From Exiguobacterium aurantiacum (GTDB lineage Bacteria; Bacillota; Bacilli; Exiguobacteriales; Exiguobacteriaceae), in NCBI RefSeq assembly GCF_001766415.1, contig NZ_MKXO01000005.1, positions 62,001 through 126,000 of the forward strand: a stretch of 64,000 bases of DNA. Reading direction: 5' to 3'. The translations under genes and the position numbers were made by a program. The notes under the pieces were generated by a model. It was not told the DNA's origin and did not search any database. It saw only the letters and a program-made list of their open reading frames with translations. Of this stretch, positions 40,469 through 49,464 are shown piece by piece. Each line of letters opens with the position of its first letter. The first letter of the stretch is position 1.

Positions 40469-43030
40469 TTATTGGAACTTTGGTACGTCGAAGTGGAGCG
40501 TGTATGAATCGAGGTTTTGATAGATCTGGAAGATACGTGTCGTTTGTTTCGTCGCCCAACCGATATCCGTTGCGTACTGATGGTTGCCAGGAGCGGCCGG
40601 GTTGAAGCGCATCTTATAGAGTGTATTTTGTTTATGTGTCGGATGATTGATATAACTTGCTCCAATCCAATAAGCTCCCCCGACAATGGCAGCTTCCGGC
40701 GTGAACCATTTCTGTTCGAAAGCGAATTTGGCACCTGTCGTTAATGGACTGCTGTCGACTGCTTGAATACCGTACATGTTGTAGACAGTAGCCGCGATTT
40801 CCCGATCCGGATAGATGCGAACGCCGCTCGAGTTGATTAAGGCGTTTCCGTCTTTATCGACCGGGACCCCTTGAGCGAGGACTGACTTACCGTGCCCGGT
40901 TTCATGGACGGCATGTGCGAGCAAGTAGATTTCGTTGACGCTGTATTGATTTGCTGCGTTGATGAATGCTTGACCTTGATTGGTAAGCGTTCCGCTATTT
41001 GTGAGAACCCCGTTCAATGTAGCAGCGCTCGTACCGGCGCTCTTCGACAAGTCGAGGAATTGGTAAAATGCTTGTGAATCTTGCGCGAAATTGTTCGGAT
41101 TGACGTACGGTTCAATATCAGCTACCGATGCGCGACGCCACGTGTTGTCAAAAATACGGATGTTATGGCCAGACGGGCGCTTGTAAGAGACGGTATAGTA
41201 GTTTCCATCTTGTCCCGTGATTGTTACTGTTTCACCTGGATTGATTTGGCCATATGCGTGTGACGTGAGACTGGCACGGCTAAACATTTTAGCTTCACCA
41301 ACAACCGAACTCGGTGTCACGAAGCCAGTCATCGTCCCGTATTTGACGCGATACCAAACCGTCGTACCGACCGTTTGACGGCTGACATACTCGAGCGTCG
41401 TACCGTTTGGGATCGTGGCGAGTGTCGCCGCGCTTGAAGAAGCCGTCGTTTTAAGAGCGGCACCTACGCCTGAAATCACTTGCATATTGTTATTGACAAT
41501 CGTTCCAGAAATCCCGTCCACTTTTACCCACGAACGTGGTAAATACGCTTTGGCATAGCGGTGAGCATCGGTCTGGCCGAACTGTGCCATCTGTCGTTCC
41601 GCCATTGTCCGAACTGAAATCGGATAACTCGTATAGGATACGACGCGTTGAATACCGGTTGCCGGCGGTGGAGTCGTGATAGCAGTCGTATAACTTAAGT
41701 GGATATAGCCCCCGACAAAGCTTCCGCTCGTCAAGATGCCCCATTCTGTATTCAAGACAGGTTTCACTTTTACTACTGTGCCATGAGTAAGAGTACCGAT
41801 GGCGGCATTTCCGGTCCCGGAAGTCGGACGGACGTTCAGTGGTGTGCCGCTTGAGATGACTTGTACTTCACGCTCCGGTCCATATTGTTCGGTCGAAGTC
41901 GCTGGTGGCGTCAAAGAAAAGTTTCGTGCTGCGACGTAACCGGTCACATTCGCATAGCGGACTTTGAACCACGAGCCAGTGGCACCGTGAGCCGAAAGTT
42001 GATCGACTTTCGCGCCGACTGGAATCGTTTGAAGGACGTTTCCGCTCGTCGAAGTCGATGAATACATCGTCACTGCCTGTGTCGCGTAATACGGTGTCAC
42101 CGGTACAGCAACTTCCGTTTCAGACAAGTTGCGCATCGGTACGTAACCCGTCAATGAACCGGCCGAAATTTTAGCCCATGAGCCAGTCGCACCGTGAGTT
42201 GACAAGAGTTTGACGCTTGTCGCCGCTTGCAGTGTACCGATGGATTGACCTGATGTCGACATTGAACTGAAAATACTTGAGTTTGCCTTAACGTACATCG
42301 TTTTCGGTTCGACCGTCACGATAGATTGTAAGTTGCGCATCGCGACATAACCTGTTTTTCCGGCATACGTCACTTTCGCCCATGATCCGGTTGCTCCGTG
42401 AGTCGACACGAGTGTCACGCTTGCCCCTTTTGGAATCGTGACGACGACAGGTGACGTTGAAATCATCGAGCTATGCATCGTCGTGTTTGTTGTCGTACTA
42501 TGCGTCGGGTTCGCTTGGGGTGCCACGGTTTCGCCTCCTACTTGAGAGAAGTAGCGTTGAGCCACATAGCCAGTTTTCCCGCCGTATGTGACTTTGAACC
42601 ATGATCCCGTCGCGCCGTGCGTCGATATGTAAGTGACGGTCGCCTCTTTTGGAATCGTTGTAACGATTGAAGCGCTCGTCGTCATCGCAGAGCGCATATT
42701 GACGGTCGCATTAGCTGTATACGTTTTAGCTGTTGAAGCTTTCGTGACGGTAGACTTCAACGTTAAGTACGAGGAAGAAACATAGCGCTTTTGACCTTGA
42801 AACTCGATTTGGGCCCAGTCGTTGCTTGTCGAATAAACTTGTACAGCAGTCCCTTTCGTCAACTTGCCGACAATTGCTGCCGAAGTCGACGTAGACGACC
42901 GGACGTTCAAAATGGAGGTATTCACCGTGCCTTCGTATGTTGCTGCATATGACTCGGTCGGTCCGATCATGCTCAATACTGTGCTAGAGATGAGGACGGC
43001 CGCGCTCAGTCGTGTAATAGTTGGTTTCAA
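40469..43030 (-). CDS. Secreted SH3-repeat N-acetylglucosaminidase (autolysin)
   Basis: 853-residue exported wall hydrolase. Signal peptide 1-29 (cleavage after SYA). Seven or eight bacterial SH3-like repeats fill residues 30-620; four share a HGATGSW core followed by a TGYV strand. The C-terminal GH73-like domain has AHAVHETGHGKS with the catalytic Glu and YNMYGI and WIGASYI, typical of LytD-type glucosaminidases that cut peptidoglycan. The start is TTG at 43028-43030, 7 bases after AAAGGGG; no ATG fits. No LPXTG or membrane anchor: the SH3 repeats presumably bind the wall. Single gene. Confidence 0.93.
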   Translation of the reverse strand: MKPTITRLSAAVLISSTVLSMIGPTESYAATYEGTVNTSILNVRSSTSTSAAIVGKLTKGTAVQVYSTSNDWAQIEFQGQKRYVSSSYLTLKSTVTKASTAKTYTANATVNMRSAMTTSASIVTTIPKEATVTYISTHGATGSWFKVTYGGKTGYVAQRYFSQVGGETVAPQANPTHSTTTNTTMHSSMISTSPVVVTIPKGASVTLVSTHGATGSWAKVTYAGKTGYVAMRNLQSIVTVEPKTMYVKANSSIFSSMSTSGQSIGTLQAATSVKLLSTHGATGSWAKISAGSLTGYVPMRNLSETEVAVPVTPYYATQAVTMYSSTSTSGNVLQTIPVGAKVDQLSAHGATGSWFKVRYANVTGYVAARNFSLTPPATSTEQYGPEREVQVISSGTPLNVRPTSGTGNAAIGTLTHGTVVKVKPVLNTEWGILTSGSFVGGYIHLSYTTAITTPPPATGIQRVVSYTSYPISVRTMAERQMAQFGQTDAHRYAKAYLPRSWVKVDGISGTIVNNNMQVISGVGAALKTTASSSAATLATIPNGTTLEYVSRQTVGTTVWYRVKYGTMTGFVTPSSVVGEAKMFSRASLTSHAYGQINPGETVTITGQDGNYYTVSYKRPSGHNIRIFDNTWRRASVADIEPYVNPNNFAQDSQAFYQFLDLSKSAGTSAATLNGVLTNSGTLTNQGQAFINAANQYSVNEIYLLAHAVHETGHGKSVLAQGVPVDKDGNALINSSGVRIYPDREIAATVYNMYGIQAVDSSPLTTGAKFAFEQKWFTPEAAIVGGAYWIGASYINHPTHKQNTLYKMRFNPAAPGNHQYATDIGWATKQTTRIFQIYQNLDSYTLHFDVPKFQ
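41930..42760 (-). repeat. SH3-like repeats with HGATGSW core within the autolysin gene
   Basis: Four repeats about 200 bases apart carry HGATGSW (near 42600, 42385, 42185 and 41975), each encoded by related but synonymous-diverged sequence, so they are old duplications kept by selection. Flanking SH3 units lack this core. Confidence 0.75.
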
Positions 43031-43079
43031 TGTGTTACCCCTTTCATTCCATATACTTCAATCTATAAGTGTTCTTCGT

Positions 43080-43105
43080 AGTGCGCGGTCTAAGTATAGC
43101 GCACT
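43080..43105. promoter_or_regulatory. Inverted repeat upstream of the autolysin gene
   Basis: AGTGCGC (43080-43086) and GCGCACT (43099-43105), perfect 7-bp arms, possible operator or leader hairpin. Confidence 0.35.
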
Positions 43106-43181
43106 TAAAAAATGGAAAGAAGATGAAAAATTTCAAAAAAGGTAAATGAATTAGAAAGTCGTTGGTTTAAAATGTAAAAAT

Positions 43182-43212
43182 AAAAAAACCTCCATTTAAT
43201 AGGAGGTTTTTC
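43182..43212 (-). terminator. Terminator of the hydrolase gene
   Basis: AAAAACCTCC with GGAGGTTTTT around an AT-rich loop; Ts follow on the minus strand. Confidence 0.7.
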
Positions 43213-43223
43213 CATGTTTTAGC

Positions 43224-44126
43224 TTAAAGGTTGCGCAAGAGCCAACTGCTTATATCGGTCCACACTTCGTCGCGTTGCCGTTCGCGGAGCACTTCGTGAC
43301 GCGCGTTGTCGTAAGACAACACCGTCAGCTCGACTTCCGCTGCCTGATAGTTTCGAACAATCCCTTTCAACCCTTCCCCATCGTGTACGACCGGGTCGTC
43401 CGTTCCGGCGACGAAGAGGATCGGGAGCGTCTTCGGATGTTCATGGATACGGGCGAGGGATGTGACCTCTAGCGAAGCGCTAGCTACTTCATATAAGTAA
43501 CCGAGTGTCGGGATACCGCCGCAGTCCGGGTCGCTGCGGTAAGAGGCCACTTCTTCCGGGACGCTAGAAATCCAATCGTTCTCCGTCTTGGCTGGGAAGA
43601 ATTTTAAATTGTAGCGCCCGAACAAGAGGCGTTCGAACAGGCGAGAGTGGTAATCGCTCCCTTTCATACGAATTGCCGACCCGATGGCGTAAAGCCCGAG
43701 CCGGCCGACGAAACCAGAGCCAGGAGGCGGTGAAATGGCGACGATGCCGGCTAGGTTATGACCCATGATTTGACCGAGACGACGGACGAGCAAAGAACCG
43801 AAACTATGTCCGATTACAAACGTAGGCAAATCATTTTGGTAGTGACCAATCAATGCGACAGCGTCTTCGACCATTTGGTCAAATCCTTCTTTTGGAAGTA
43901 AGTGAGCGTATGTGGATTGAGCACGCGCTGATTTTCCAGCTCCGCGAAGATCGCAAACAAAAACGTTAAATCCAGTTGTTGCCATAAAGTCGGCGAATTC
44001 GACATACCTGCCGTGGTGTTCGAGCATGCCGTGAAACAAGAAACAATTTCCAATCGGGTTCGTTGCCGGGACATGCAATACGTGCGTGCGGTACCCGTCT
44101 GCGTACGTGTGCTCAAGGACGTCCAA
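43224..44126 (-). CDS. Alpha/beta hydrolase (monoglyceride lipase-like)
   Basis: About 300 residues. The nucleophile elbow is GHSFGS, the acid in AGTDDPV, the histidine in NARHEVL; HGMLEHHGRY forms the oxyanion region as in monoacylglycerol lipases and lysophospholipases. Cytosolic. The likely start is TTG at 44124-44126, 7 bases after GGAGG; the ATG two codons earlier (44130-44132) lies directly on the site. It follows fhs by 25 bases, and the two may be co-transcribed. Confidence 0.88.
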   Translation of the reverse strand: MDVLEHTYADGYRTHVLHVPATNPIGNCFLFHGMLEHHGRYVEFADFMATTGFNVFVCDLRGAGKSARAQSTYAHLLPKEGFDQMVEDAVALIGHYQNDLPTFVIGHSFGSLLVRRLGQIMGHNLAGIVAISPPPGSGFVGRLGLYAIGSAIRMKGSDYHSRLFERLLFGRYNLKFFPAKTENDWISSVPEEVASYRSDPDCGGIPTLGYLYEVASASLEVTSLARIHEHPKTLPILFVAGTDDPVVHDGEGLKGIVRNYQAAEVELTVLSYDNARHEVLRERQRDEVWTDISSWLLRNL

Positions 44127-44151
44127 AGTCATCCCTCCGTTGTCGTGTGGA

Positions 44152-45837
44152 TTAAAACAATCCGATGGCCTTACCTGTCTCGTCGATGCCCATGTTGAGA
44201 GCGGCTGGATGTTTTGGCAGTCCTGGCATCGTCAAGACGTTACCCGTCAAAGCGACGAGGAAGCCGGCACCGACCGACGGTTTCAACTCTCGTACGGTTA
44301 CCGTGAATCCTTGAACGTATCCGAGTTTTGTCGGATCGTCGGATAGTGAGAACGGTGTTTTGGCCATACAGATCGGCAAATCGTCCCATCCGTTCGCTTT
44401 AATTTGAGCCATTTGCTTTTTCGCCGTAGCGGTGAACGTGACGCCGGCCGCTCCGTAAACTTCTCGGGCAATCGTCGTAATCTTCTGTTCGATCGAATCA
44501 GTCAGCTCGTAAAGTGGTGTGAGCATGGCTTCGTTCGACTCGACTGTCTCGATGACGGCCTCGGCAAGTGCTTGTCCGCCTTGTCCGCCGCTCGCCCAAA
44601 CTTCGCTGAGGGCGACGCGGATTTGATGCGTTTCGCACCAGTCGAGCACAGTGTCGAGCTCTGCGATCGAATCTGAATTAAAGCGGTTCAAGGCAACGAT
44701 GGTTGGCAAACCGAGCTTTGTCATCGTGTCGACATGTTTGGCGAGCAACTCCATGCCTTTTGTGACGGCCTCGACGTTTTCGATGTGGAGTTGGTCTTTG
44801 GCGACACCACCATGCATCTTCAACGCGCGGACTGTCGCCACGAGGACGACCGCATCAGGACTTAAGTTGCCGATACGCGATTTAATATGACAGAACTTCT
44901 CGGCGCCAAGATCAGCTCCGAAGCCGGCCTCGGTGACGACGTATTCGCCGAGCTTCAAGGCAGTCTTTGTCGCGATGAGCGAGTTACAGCCGTGAGCGAT
45001 GTTCGCGAACGGGCCGCCGTGGACGAGAGCCGGGGTCTGTTCAAGTGTTTGGACCAAGTTTGGCTTGAACGCCTCTTTCAGTAAGAGTGTGGCCGCACCG
45101 GCCGCACCAATCTGTTCAGCCGTGACGGGTTCATTATCGAAGTCGTAGGCGACGACGATCCGCTTAATACGCGCCTCTAGATCGGCGAGCGAATCGGCGA
45201 GGCAAAGGATCGCCATAATTTCTGAGGCGACGGTGATGTCAAAACCGTCTTCGCGCGGGACACCGTGTGCGGCTCCGCCAAGTCCGACCGTCACGTGGCG
45301 AAGGGCACGGTCGTTCAAGTCGAGGACGCGCTTCCAGACGATTTTCCGAACGTCGATTTTTAGGTCGTTGCCTTGATGAAGATGGTTGTCGAGCATGGCG
45401 CTGATCGTGTTGTGGGCTGACGTGATGGCGTGCATGTCACCCGTGAAGTGGAGGTTGATGTCTTCCATCGGCAAGACTTGGCTGAATCCGCCGCCGGCCG
45501 CTCCGCCTTTTAGCCCCATCGTCGGGCCGAGTGACGGCTCGCGGAGACAGACGATCGCTTGTTTATCGAGTCGGTTCAACGCTTGACCGAGTCCGACGGT
45601 GACCGTCGATTTTCCTTCTCCGGCGGGCGTCGGATTGATGGCTGTGACGAGGACGAGCTTGCCGTCTGCTCGGGTCTTCACTTGTTCGAGCAAATCGAAC
45701 GACAGTTTTGCTTTGTATTTCCCATATAGGTCGAGATCATCTTCTTGTAGGCCGAGCTTTTCAGCAATTTGCTTGATGGGGAGCATGTCCGCTTGTTGGG
45801 CGATCGCTAAGTCAGATAACGGTTTGATTGTCGTCAT
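44152..45837 (-). CDS. fhs: Formate-tetrahydrofolate ligase
   Basis: 561 residues, full length. ATP-dependent synthesis of 10-formyl-THF from formate, feeding purine and formyl-methionine synthesis in the cytosol. The P-loop is [32 protein letters not shown] and the K+ site region are conserved. ATG at 45835-45837 after GGAGGG. Its promoter is ATGACA, 17 nt, TATATT; the spacer contains ATACGAACGAG, similar to half of a PurR box (CGAAC), so purine control is possible. Confidence 0.95.
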   Translation of the reverse strand: MTTIKPLSDLAIAQQADMLPIKQIAEKLGLQEDDLDLYGKYKAKLSFDLLEQVKTRADGKLVLVTAINPTPAGEGKSTVTVGLGQALNRLDKQAIVCLREPSLGPTMGLKGGAAGGGFSQVLPMEDINLHFTGDMHAITSAHNTISAMLDNHLHQGNDLKIDVRKIVWKRVLDLNDRALRHVTVGLGGAAHGVPREDGFDITVASEIMAILCLADSLADLEARIKRIVVAYDFDNEPVTAEQIGAAGAATLLLKEAFKPNLVQTLEQTPALVHGGPFANIAHGCNSLIATKTALKLGEYVVTEAGFGADLGAEKFCHIKSRIGNLSPDAVVLVATVRALKMHGGVAKDQLHIENVEAVTKGMELLAKHVDTMTKLGLPTIVALNRFNSDSIAELDTVLDWCETHQIRVALSEVWASGGQGGQALAEAVIETVESNEAMLTPLYELTDSIEQKITTIAREVYGAAGVTFTATAKKQMAQIKANGWDDLPICMAKTPFSLSDDPTKLGYVQGFTVTVRELKPSVGAGFLVALTGNVLTMPGLPKHPAALNMGIDETGKAIGLF

Positions 45838-45923
45838 GTATAAATTCCCTCCACTTTCGAACGTTTTACTAATATTATGTTTGATTCATTCGTGATTCGA
45901 GCCATAATTTGGATCGTTTCTCT

Positions 45924-45952
45924 AATATAAACTGGCTCGTTCGTATTGTCAT
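45924..45952 (-). promoter_or_regulatory. fhs promoter with possible PurR half-box
   Basis: Minus strand ATGACA (45947-45952), 17 nt, TATATT (45924-45929). CGAAC motifs occur in the spacer and again near 45855. Confidence 0.5.
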
Positions 45953-46023
45953 TGACTTTATCATAACGCATCAGTTCTGCAAATTCACTAATTGAGTTCA
46001 ATATATTCCACCCATTCCGTCAA

Positions 46024-46038
46024 ATGTATCCGTTTTCA
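46024..46038. promoter_or_regulatory. cre-like site ahead of the sugar permease genes
   Basis: ATGTATCCGTTTTCA matches WTGNAANCGNWNNCW except at one fixed position and closely resembles the site ahead of the binding-protein gene. Confidence 0.55.
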
Positions 46039-46080
46039 TTTCATTTCATTGCAGGTAAATTGATAGTGGAGGCGATGAAG

Positions 46081-46986
46081 ATGATTGAAACACCGAAGCG
46101 AAGCAAACAGAGACGGAATTGGAAGAAGCCGGCAAGCTTTATCGCATTTGTCGGTCCGGCCTTTTTGGCGTTCGTGGCCATTGTACTCATCCCGTTCTTT
46201 AACGGGATCTATTACAGTTTCACGGACTGGAACGGGGTGACCGGTCAGTTGAACTTTGTCGGATGGGATAACTATCATCGACTCTTGTTCGAGGACGCCC
46301 AGTTCCGTTCGTCGTTTTGGATCACGACGAAATACACGATCGTGGCCGTCATCATGACGAACATTGTCGGCTTTTCATTGGCGCTGTTGTTGACGATGAA
46401 TATTAAGACGCGAAATATATTGCGAACGGTCTTCTTTATGCCGAACTTGATCGGCGGACTTATCCTTGGTTTCATCTGGCAATTCATTTACGTGAAAGGA
46501 TTCGAGTCGATCGGATCATTGACCGGCTGGAGCCTGTTCGAGCTGCCTTGGCTCGGCGACGCCCAGACAGCGTTTTGGGGAATCGTCATCGTCGCGATCT
46601 GGCAAGGCGGGGGCTACGTGATGGTCATCTATATCGCGGCGCTGCAGAACGTGCCGACGGATTTGCTCGAGGCGGCCCGGATCGACGGGGCGAACCGGTT
46701 GAAAATGTTGCGTCATATCACGCTCCCGATGATCATGCCATCGATTACGATCTGTCTGTTCTTGACGATCTCCTGGTCGTTCAAAGTATTCGATACGAAC
46801 TTGTCGCTCACGAACGGAGGACCGTTCAAATCGACCGAGATGCTCGCCTTGAACATTTATACAGAGTCGTTCGTGAACAACAATTACGGTCTCGGCTCGG
46901 CGAAAGCGGTCATCTTCTTCCTCGTCGTCGCGGCGATCACCGTCACCCAAGTGTATTTGACGAAAAAACGGGAGGTGCAGGCATGA
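46081..46986 (+). CDS. Sugar ABC transporter permease 1 (MsmF/MalF-like)
   Basis: 301-residue, six-helix permease. The ATPase-contact loop is EAARIDGANRLKMLRHITLPMIMPS-like, given here in part (EAARIDGANRLKMLRH). A basic N-terminus leads into helix 1. The start is ATG at 46081, 8 bases after GGAGG; an in-frame ATG two codons earlier is too close. It overlaps permease 2 by ATGA. Together they form the membrane channel of a family-1 sugar importer whose binding protein is at 49465 and whose ATPase, as usual in Bacillales, is probably the shared MsmX encoded elsewhere. Confidence 0.92.
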   Translation: MIETPKRSKQRRNWKKPASFIAFVGPAFLAFVAIVLIPFFNGIYYSFTDWNGVTGQLNFVGWDNYHRLLFEDAQFRSSFWITTKYTIVAVIMTNIVGFSLALLLTMNIKTRNILRTVFFMPNLIGGLILGFIWQFIYVKGFESIGSLTGWSLFELPWLGDAQTAFWGIVIVAIWQGGGYVMVIYIAALQNVPTDLLEAARIDGANRLKMLRHITLPMIMPSITICLFLTISWSFKVFDTNLSLTNGGPFKSTEMLALNIYTESFVNNNYGLGSAKAVIFFLVVAAITVTQVYLTKKREVQA

Positions 46987-47888
46987 CGACGGAAAAAATT
47001 GAACAGTTCGAACCAAAAATAGATCAGACGCCGAGACGGCAGTTGCCGCAAAAGCCGCTGCGGACGAGCGGATATACGACCGGCCTTGGCCTCATCGAAT
47101 TGGTCGCTATTTTACTAGGACTTTTATATCTCGTCCCGTTTTATTACGTCATCGTCAACTCGTTCAAGTCGATTGCTGAGATTTATACGAACACGTCCGC
47201 ACTCCCAAACGTCTGGCTCGGATCGAACTATACGGAAGCGTGGGAGGCGATGAACTATGGCCGCGTCTTTTTGAACTCGCTTTTGATCACGGCCGGCGCG
47301 AACATCGTCATCGTCATCTTCACGTCGATGGCGGCATGGAAGCTCGTCCGGACGAAACATTGGATCTCGACCGTCATCTTCTTCTTGTTCGTCGCGGCGA
47401 TGGTCATCCCGTTCCAATCGATCATGATTCCGCTCGTAAAAGTATCGAGCGTGCTCGGTCTATTGAACAGTCATTGGGGACTGATGGTCATGTATCTCGG
47501 GTTCGGGTCAGGTATTTCGGTGTTCTTATATCATGGCTTCATGAAATCGATCCCGGAAGAGATCGAGGAGGCGGCCATCATCGACGGTTGCTCGACATGG
47601 GGGCTGTTCTGGCGGATCGTGTTCCCGCTCTTGAAACCGATCACGGTGACGATCGTCATCTTGAACAGCCTATGGATTTGGAACGATTTTCTGTTACCTT
47701 CACTTGTCCTCCGAGACATTGAACTGCGGACGATCCCGCTCGCGACGTTCTATTTCTTCGGACAATATACGAAACAATGGGATTTGGCACTCGCTGGTTT
47801 AGTTCTTGGGATCGTTCCGCTCCTCATCTTCTTCTTCGGTATGCAACAGCATATCATCAAAGGGATCACGAGCGGCTCGATCAAATAA
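46983..47888 (+). CDS. Sugar ABC transporter permease 2 (MsmG/MalG-like)
   Basis: 301-residue permease with six helices. The EAA loop is EEIEEAAIIDGCSTWGLFWRI, shown in part, followed by FPLLKP. A 35-residue basic, Pro/Gln-rich cytosolic N-terminus precedes helix 1. It is translated by coupling with permease 1. A terminator 15 bases downstream ends this unit, so the binding-protein gene is separately transcribed. Confidence 0.92.
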   Translation: MTTEKIEQFEPKIDQTPRRQLPQKPLRTSGYTTGLGLIELVAILLGLLYLVPFYYVIVNSFKSIAEIYTNTSALPNVWLGSNYTEAWEAMNYGRVFLNSLLITAGANIVIVIFTSMAAWKLVRTKHWISTVIFFLFVAAMVIPFQSIMIPLVKVSSVLGLLNSHWGLMVMYLGFGSGISVFLYHGFMKSIPEEIEEAAIIDGCSTWGLFWRIVFPLLKPITVTIVILNSLWIWNDFLLPSLVLRDIELRTIPLATFYFFGQYTKQWDLALAGLVLGIVPLLIFFFGMQQHIIKGITSGSIK

Positions 47889-47902
47889 CCCTTCCCAAGG
47901 GA

Positions 47903-47938
47903 TCTCCCTCGTCCGCTACACGGGGGAGAATTTTTTTT
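47903..47938 (+). terminator. Terminator of the permease operon
   Basis: TCTCCCTCGT (47903-47912) with ACGGGGGAGA (47920-47929), then eight Ts after AA. Confidence 0.75.
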
Positions 47939-47948
47939 AGAAAAGCTG

Positions 47949-47977
47949 TTGACATTCGTCTGAATATTTATAATAAT
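47949..47977 (+). promoter_or_regulatory. asnA promoter
   Basis: TTGACA (47949-47954), 17 nt, AATAAT (47972-47977). Confidence 0.6.
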
Positions 47978-48002
47978 GAGTTCAATTCAATTGTGAACGA
48001 CA

Positions 48003-48262
48003 TTGAAAGGACGAGTACACAGAAGACGTAAGCAAAGCGAGCCGGGGAAGGTGAGAGCCCGGACTGAAATCTCTGTCGAAGAACCTCCTGGAGTCGCTAC
48101 CCGAACGCTTTGCAAGTAGACGTAGCCGGACCGTTCCCCGTTATCGGAACTACGAGATGTTCGTCTCGAAAAAGTGAGTAGATTCGTCTACTAATTTGGG
48201 TGGCACCGCGGAGCTTGAAGCCTTCCGTCCCATAGTCCATGGGATTGGAGGGCTTTTTTCTA
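48003..48262 (+). promoter_or_regulatory. T-box riboswitch leader of asnA, likely asparagine-specific
   Basis: Classical T-box leader. The T-box core TGGGTGGCACCGCGG is at 48197-48211. Stem I has AGTA (48012-48015), a distal CCGGG/CCCGG stem with GGTGAGAG, and TGAA. The 3' side of the specifier loop reads CGAAGAACCTCCTGG; the likely specifier is AAC (48082-48084), asparagine. A terminator (48221-48258) with stem GTCCCAT/ATGGGAT and six Ts follows. Uncharged tRNA-Asn should stabilise the antiterminator and switch on asnA. Confidence 0.92.
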
Positions 48263-48300
48263 TTGCTCCGTCCCAAATCCCACAATTGGAGGAAGACAAA

Positions 48301-49284
48301 ATGACAACGACAGCAACAAGCATGATGAAGGAAAAACAACAGGCAATCACGGCGGTAAAGGCAATGTTCGAGGACAAGTTCAGTACGGCGCTAGGTCTCA
48401 CGCAAGTACAGGCACCGTTGTTCGTCACATCGGCGAGCGGAGTCAACGATCACTTGAACGGCGTCGAGCGTATCATTCAGTTCGACACACAATATCCGGG
48501 ACATGAGCTTGAGATCGTCCAGTCGCTTGCGAAATGGAAACGCGAAGCGCTCGGCCGGTACGGGTTCAAAGTTGGCGAAGGGTTGTATACACAGATGCGT
48601 GCGATCCGCCGCGACGAAGAACTCGACGCGACACACTCGCTTCATGTCGATCAATGGGACTGGGAACGCGTCATCGCCCGGGAACACCGGACGACCGACT
48701 ATTTGAAAGCGACCGTCGAATCGATTTATGCGGCCTTGCTTGAAACGGAACGGTCGGTCGAGTCGGCATACGCGATCGAAGCGATTCTCCCTGAGTCGAT
48801 TCACTTCTTGACGAGCCAAGAGCTAGAAGATCTGTATCCGACGCTGACGCCAAAAGAACGGGAACATGCGATTTGTAAAGAGCATGGCGCGGTCTTCCTC
48901 TCACAAATCGGAGGCGCGCTCGCCTCAGGAGAGAAACATGATGGCCGAGCGGCTGACTATGACGACTGGTCGCTCAACGGCGATATTCTCGTCTGGCATC
49001 CAGAACTCGAGACGGCGTTCGAACTGTCGTCGATGGGGATCCGTGTCGATGAGACAGCGCTCGCTGAGCAGTTGGTGACAGCCGGCGCGGAAGAGAAGCG
49101 GAAGTATCCGTTCCATCAAGCCGTGCTCGAAGGACGTCTCCCACTTACGGTCGGAGGCGGAATCGGCCAGTCACGTGTCGCCATGTATCTGCTCCGGGCC
49201 CGTCATATCGGTGAAGTCCAATCGTCGGTCTGGCCGAGCGAGATGGTCGCGGCGTGCGAAGAAGCTGGAATTAGCCTGTTGTAA
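48301..49284 (+). CDS. asnA: Aspartate-ammonia ligase
   Basis: 327-residue AsnA, which makes asparagine from aspartate, ammonia and ATP. It is related to class II aminoacyl-tRNA synthetases: the motif [16 protein letters not shown], the central [18 protein letters not shown] and the C-terminal [16 protein letters not shown] are all conserved. The start is ATG at 48301 after GGAGGA. A longer in-frame opening overlaps the T-box. Single gene with its own promoter, riboswitch and terminator, sitting between the two halves of a sugar transporter locus. Confidence 0.95.
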   Translation: MTTTATSMMKEKQQAITAVKAMFEDKFSTALGLTQVQAPLFVTSASGVNDHLNGVERIIQFDTQYPGHELEIVQSLAKWKREALGRYGFKVGEGLYTQMRAIRRDEELDATHSLHVDQWDWERVIAREHRTTDYLKATVESIYAALLETERSVESAYAIEAILPESIHFLTSQELEDLYPTLTPKEREHAICKEHGAVFLSQIGGALASGEKHDGRAADYDDWSLNGDILVWHPELETAFELSSMGIRVDETALAEQLVTAGAEEKRKYPFHQAVLEGRLPLTVGGGIGQSRVAMYLLRARHIGEVQSSVWPSEMVAACEEAGISLL

Positions 49285-49303
49285 TTATATAGAAGCAAAT
49301 GAG

Positions 49304-49336
49304 CCAGGACTTTCTTACGAGAAAGTCCTGGTTTTC
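49304..49336 (+). terminator. asnA terminator
   Basis: CCAGGACTTTCT-TACG-AGAAAGTCCTGG followed by TTTT. Confidence 0.85.
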
Positions 49337-49367
49337 TGTACAACATTTTCCACCCTACACGTCAATT

Positions 49368-49396
49368 TTGACACCTACATAATGGAAGCGTTTTCA
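49368..49396 (+). promoter_or_regulatory. -35 element and cre site of the binding-protein gene
   Basis: TTGACA (49368-49373) and, downstream, ATGGAAGCGTTTTCA (49382-49396), which matches every fixed position of WTGNAANCGNWNNCW. The -10 is not clear; the cre site overlaps where it should be. Confidence 0.7.
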
Positions 49397-49464
49397 TTTA
49401 AAGTAAGGGTGTACTGATTGGATCGATTATTTTAGTCGACTTACACACCGAGGGAGGAAGCAAG

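Noticed and set aside
46548-46982. In-frame extension of permease 2 to a 446-codon frame
   Set aside because: The extension overlaps conserved permease 1 sequence in another frame; the ATG at 46983 with GGGAGG is the proper start.
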